Positions 6,524-7,826 of a stretch of 7,826 nucleotides of DNA are shown here, piece by piece. The stretch spans positions 1-7,826 of the forward strand of contig PTKD01000089.1 in the NCBI GenBank assembly GCA_002938115.1, in the 5' to 3' direction. Origin of the DNA: Alphaproteobacteria bacterium MarineAlpha9_Bin7 (GTDB taxonomy: Bacteria; Pseudomonadota; Alphaproteobacteria; UBA7887). A program made the translations under genes and the position numbers. The notes under the pieces are model-generated. The model saw only the letters and a list, made by a program, of their open reading frames with translations, made no database searches and was not told the DNA's origin. Each line of letters starts with the position of its first letter. Position 1 is the first letter of the stretch.

Positions 6524-7378
6524 ATGTCCCAGGTATCCATAGTTAATCACGACCAAAAGGAATTTTGGAACGACATAAAGGGAAAGCTCTGGGTAGAAAT
6601 GCAGGCGCGCATCGATTCCATGCTATCGCCATTTGGCGAGAAGGCACTACGGACCCTTAATCCTCAGAAGGGCGAAAAAATTTTGGAAATTGGTTGTGGG
6701 ACAGGGACCATGACTTTAGCTCTGGCGGAACATGTCAAAACTTCGGGCCAAATCCTGGCTGCGGATATATCTCACCCTATGTTGGAGCTCGCGGTCTCTC
6801 GAGGCAAGGCCGCATCTGCAGATTCTATCTCATTTGTGGAAGCGGATGCTCAAGTCTACACCTTCCCTACAGGCGAATTTGATGCGTTGTTTAGTCGTTT
6901 TGGCGTGATGTTTTTTGAAAATCCGATCGCGGCGTTTCGAAACTTCCATGGTGCGGTGCGGAAGGGAGGCCGTCTTGTGTACGTTTGTTGGGCGGACCGT
7001 AAAGATAATCCGTGGATTCGTATACCCACGGGTGCGTCAAAGGAGTTTCTTGAAATTCCTCCTCCACCCGAGACTGATGCACCCGGTCAGTTTGCGATGG
7101 AGAGGGAGGCTCGTGTCAGAGAAATATTGGGGAAGGCGGGGTGGTCAAAGATCGAGCTTGAGCGTTTTGATATCGATCATAGTCTCGGACAAAACGTTCA
7201 GGATGCCGCGGGCTTTATTTCTAAAATGGGACCGATGTCGGAACCTTTTGCTCTTGCGGACAACAGAACAAAGCAAAAATGCCTAGAGGCGATACAGTTT
7301 GCACTTAAGCCATACGAAAATTCTACGGGTGTGCAAATGCGTTTTGGTACCTGGATCGTCAGTGCTGCACGTTCCTGA
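6524..7378 (+). CDS. Class I SAM-dependent methyltransferase, substrate unknown
   Basis: This 284-residue cytoplasmic protein has a Rossmann-fold methyltransferase domain over about residues 15-160. Motif I is ILEIGCGTGTMTLA (53-66), which binds SAM. AADISHPMLELA (79-90) supplies the acidic residue (Asp81) that contacts the ribose. EADAQ (106-110) is the adenine-side motif. FDALFSRFGVMFF (119-131) and the RKGGRLVYVCW strand (146-156) complete the core. It resembles the Methyltransf_11/25 (UbiE-like) group. The C-terminal half (about 165-284) is less conserved and probably forms a substrate lid. The ATG at 6524 follows AGGAG 10 nt upstream and AGGGG close by. It lies 41 bp after tRNA-His on the same strand with little room for its own promoter. 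The substrate could be a small molecule, lipid or quinone; nothing in the neighbourhood decides this. Confidence 0.85.
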   Translation: MSQVSIVNHDQKEFWNDIKGKLWVEMQARIDSMLSPFGEKALRTLNPQKGEKILEIGCGTGTMTLALAEHVKTSGQILAADISHPMLELAVSRGKAASADSISFVEADAQVYTFPTGEFDALFSRFGVMFFENPIAAFRNFHGAVRKGGRLVYVCWADRKDNPWIRIPTGASKEFLEIPPPPETDAPGQFAMEREARVREILGKAGWSKIELERFDIDHSLGQNVQDAAGFISKMGPMSEPFALADNRTKQKCLEAIQFALKPYENSTGVQMRFGTWIVSAARS

Positions 7379-7456
7379 GTTTACACTCACATCCTTGCAT
7401 TGATATTCAGGCAGGGGAGTTGAACAAAAGAGCTTCCATTTCTTAGTACAGGGTCC

Positions 7457-7582
7457 CTATTGGCTAATACCAAGTCCGTTCAAGAAGATTCCACAACTTA
7501 AATATGCTAGTCCAAGTATGGTGAGTGAAATGGGTATCCATTGGCGTATTTTAATAGAATTTTTCGATTCATGTGTGATCAT
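7457..7582 (-). CDS. Possible 41-residue single-pass membrane protein
   Basis: A complete ATG-to-TAG frame encodes 41 residues. The first 13 are polar with Lys and Arg (MITHESKNSIKIR). A hydrophobic run of about 24 residues, WIPISLTILGLAYLSCGIFL and onward to GLGI, follows and could span the membrane, with a short polar end. The ATG lies 22 nt after the dehydrogenase stop on the same strand, so the two could share a transcript. Against it, there is no recognisable Shine-Dalgarno, and a frame this short can occur by chance. I recognise no family. The other strand of 7379-7604 holds only a small TGAGT-TTAC-ACTCA stem overlapping the methyltransferase stop. Confidence 0.33.
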   Translation of the reverse strand: MITHESKNSIKIRQWIPISLTILGLAYLSCGIFLNGLGISQ

Positions 7583-7604
7583 TGAGTGGTAGTCTTTGCT
7601 CGAG

Positions 7605-7826
7605 TTAGGTTGCGCTAGTGCCGCTATCTACCGGACTGACTGATCCTGTGATCGACCGGGAGCCATCTGATGCTAGAAATAGCGCCAAGTTGGCCGCATC
7701 TACGGGTTCCCCAAGGCCGGGCAGGTGACCTGCCACCATATCATGTCATTCGCGGTCTCTTTAGCTTTATCTAGTATTTTTTGGACTCGTGCAGGCCAAA
7801 TTGCGCCCGGTGCGATCGCGTTGATT
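7605..7826 (-). pseudogene. C-terminal part of a short-chain dehydrogenase/reductase, frameshifted and cut by the window edge
   Basis: Two overlapping minus-strand frames together give the end of an SDR-family NAD(P)-dependent oxidoreductase. The first (7825-7742) reads INAIAPGAIWPARVQ and onward to ETANDM; its N-A-I-A-P-G block is the conserved segment after the SDR active site. The second (7742-7605) continues with AGHLPGLGEPVDAANLALF and then LASDGSRSITGSVSPVD, ending in TAA. FLASD-x-S-x-x-ITG-x-x-x-x-VD is the classic SDR C-terminal signature, though the usual final VDGG is VDSG here. Without the shift the first frame stops at a TAG at 7702-7700. Removing two bases (one AT of the ATAT near 7738-7744), or adding one, restores a continuous protein. 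The Rossmann glycine motif and the YxxxK catalytic residues would lie beyond the right edge. It may be a decaying gene or a sequencing error; the substrate is unknown. Confidence 0.72.

Noticed and set aside
6915..7286. Plus-strand 123-codon frame inside the methyltransferase gene
   Set aside because: It is a +1 shadow of the methyltransferase with arginine-rich, non-conserved sequence, and the methyltransferase motifs are in the other frame.
1..7826. Possible CRISPR array, insertion sequence, prophage or defence cassette
   Set aside because: No regularly spaced direct repeats, terminal inverted repeats flanking a transposase, or phage or defence protein motifs were seen; the genes are core functions.

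Overview
The window looks like a core-genome segment of an alphaproteobacterium of moderate GC content, possibly a marine or environmental Rhodospirillales-like lineage. The placement rests on an RhlE-type helicase, a ParE of alphaproteobacterial style, a glnB-glnA order behind a sigma-54 promoter, and a GSI-beta glutamine synthetase with its adenylylation tyrosine. It is inferred from the proteins; no 16S or other phylogenetic marker is present. The tRNA-His keeps the ancestral G-1:C73 pair, which many Alphaproteobacteria have lost, so it may help narrow the lineage.

Layout from left to right. Positions 1-1329 (minus) hold an RhlE-like DEAD-box RNA helicase that is open at the left window edge, so its C-terminus is missing. 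A spacer of about 250 bp carries a plausible helicase promoter. Positions 1578-3542 (minus) encode ParE, the ATPase/TOPRIM subunit of topoisomerase IV. An AT-rich divergent spacer separates it from a YciA-type acyl-CoA thioesterase (3642-4031, plus). The thioesterase converges on glnA (4199-5611, minus), with hairpins in between. Upstream of glnA, after 213 bp, comes glnB (5825-6163, minus), preceded by a clear -24/-12 promoter and, further upstream, a perfect 11-bp inverted repeat. The strand then switches: tRNA-His(GTG) at 6405-6482, followed 41 bp later by a class I SAM-dependent methyltransferase (6524-7378, plus). The right end (7379-7826) is not empty. It holds, on the minus strand, the C-terminal part of a short-chain dehydrogenase/reductase interrupted by a frameshift, and a possible 41-residue single-pass membrane protein.

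The genes with a clear functional link are glnB and glnA: the PII sensor and the ammonia-assimilating enzyme it controls, probably transcribed together under nitrogen control (RpoN/NtrC). The other genes are housekeeping functions (RNA remodelling, chromosome decatenation, acyl-CoA turnover, translation) placed side by side without an evident shared pathway. I see no CRISPR array, insertion sequence, phage gene or defence system. The points most worth a second look are regulatory and small-scale: the glnB control region, the frameshifted dehydrogenase, the small membrane ORF and the tRNA-His.
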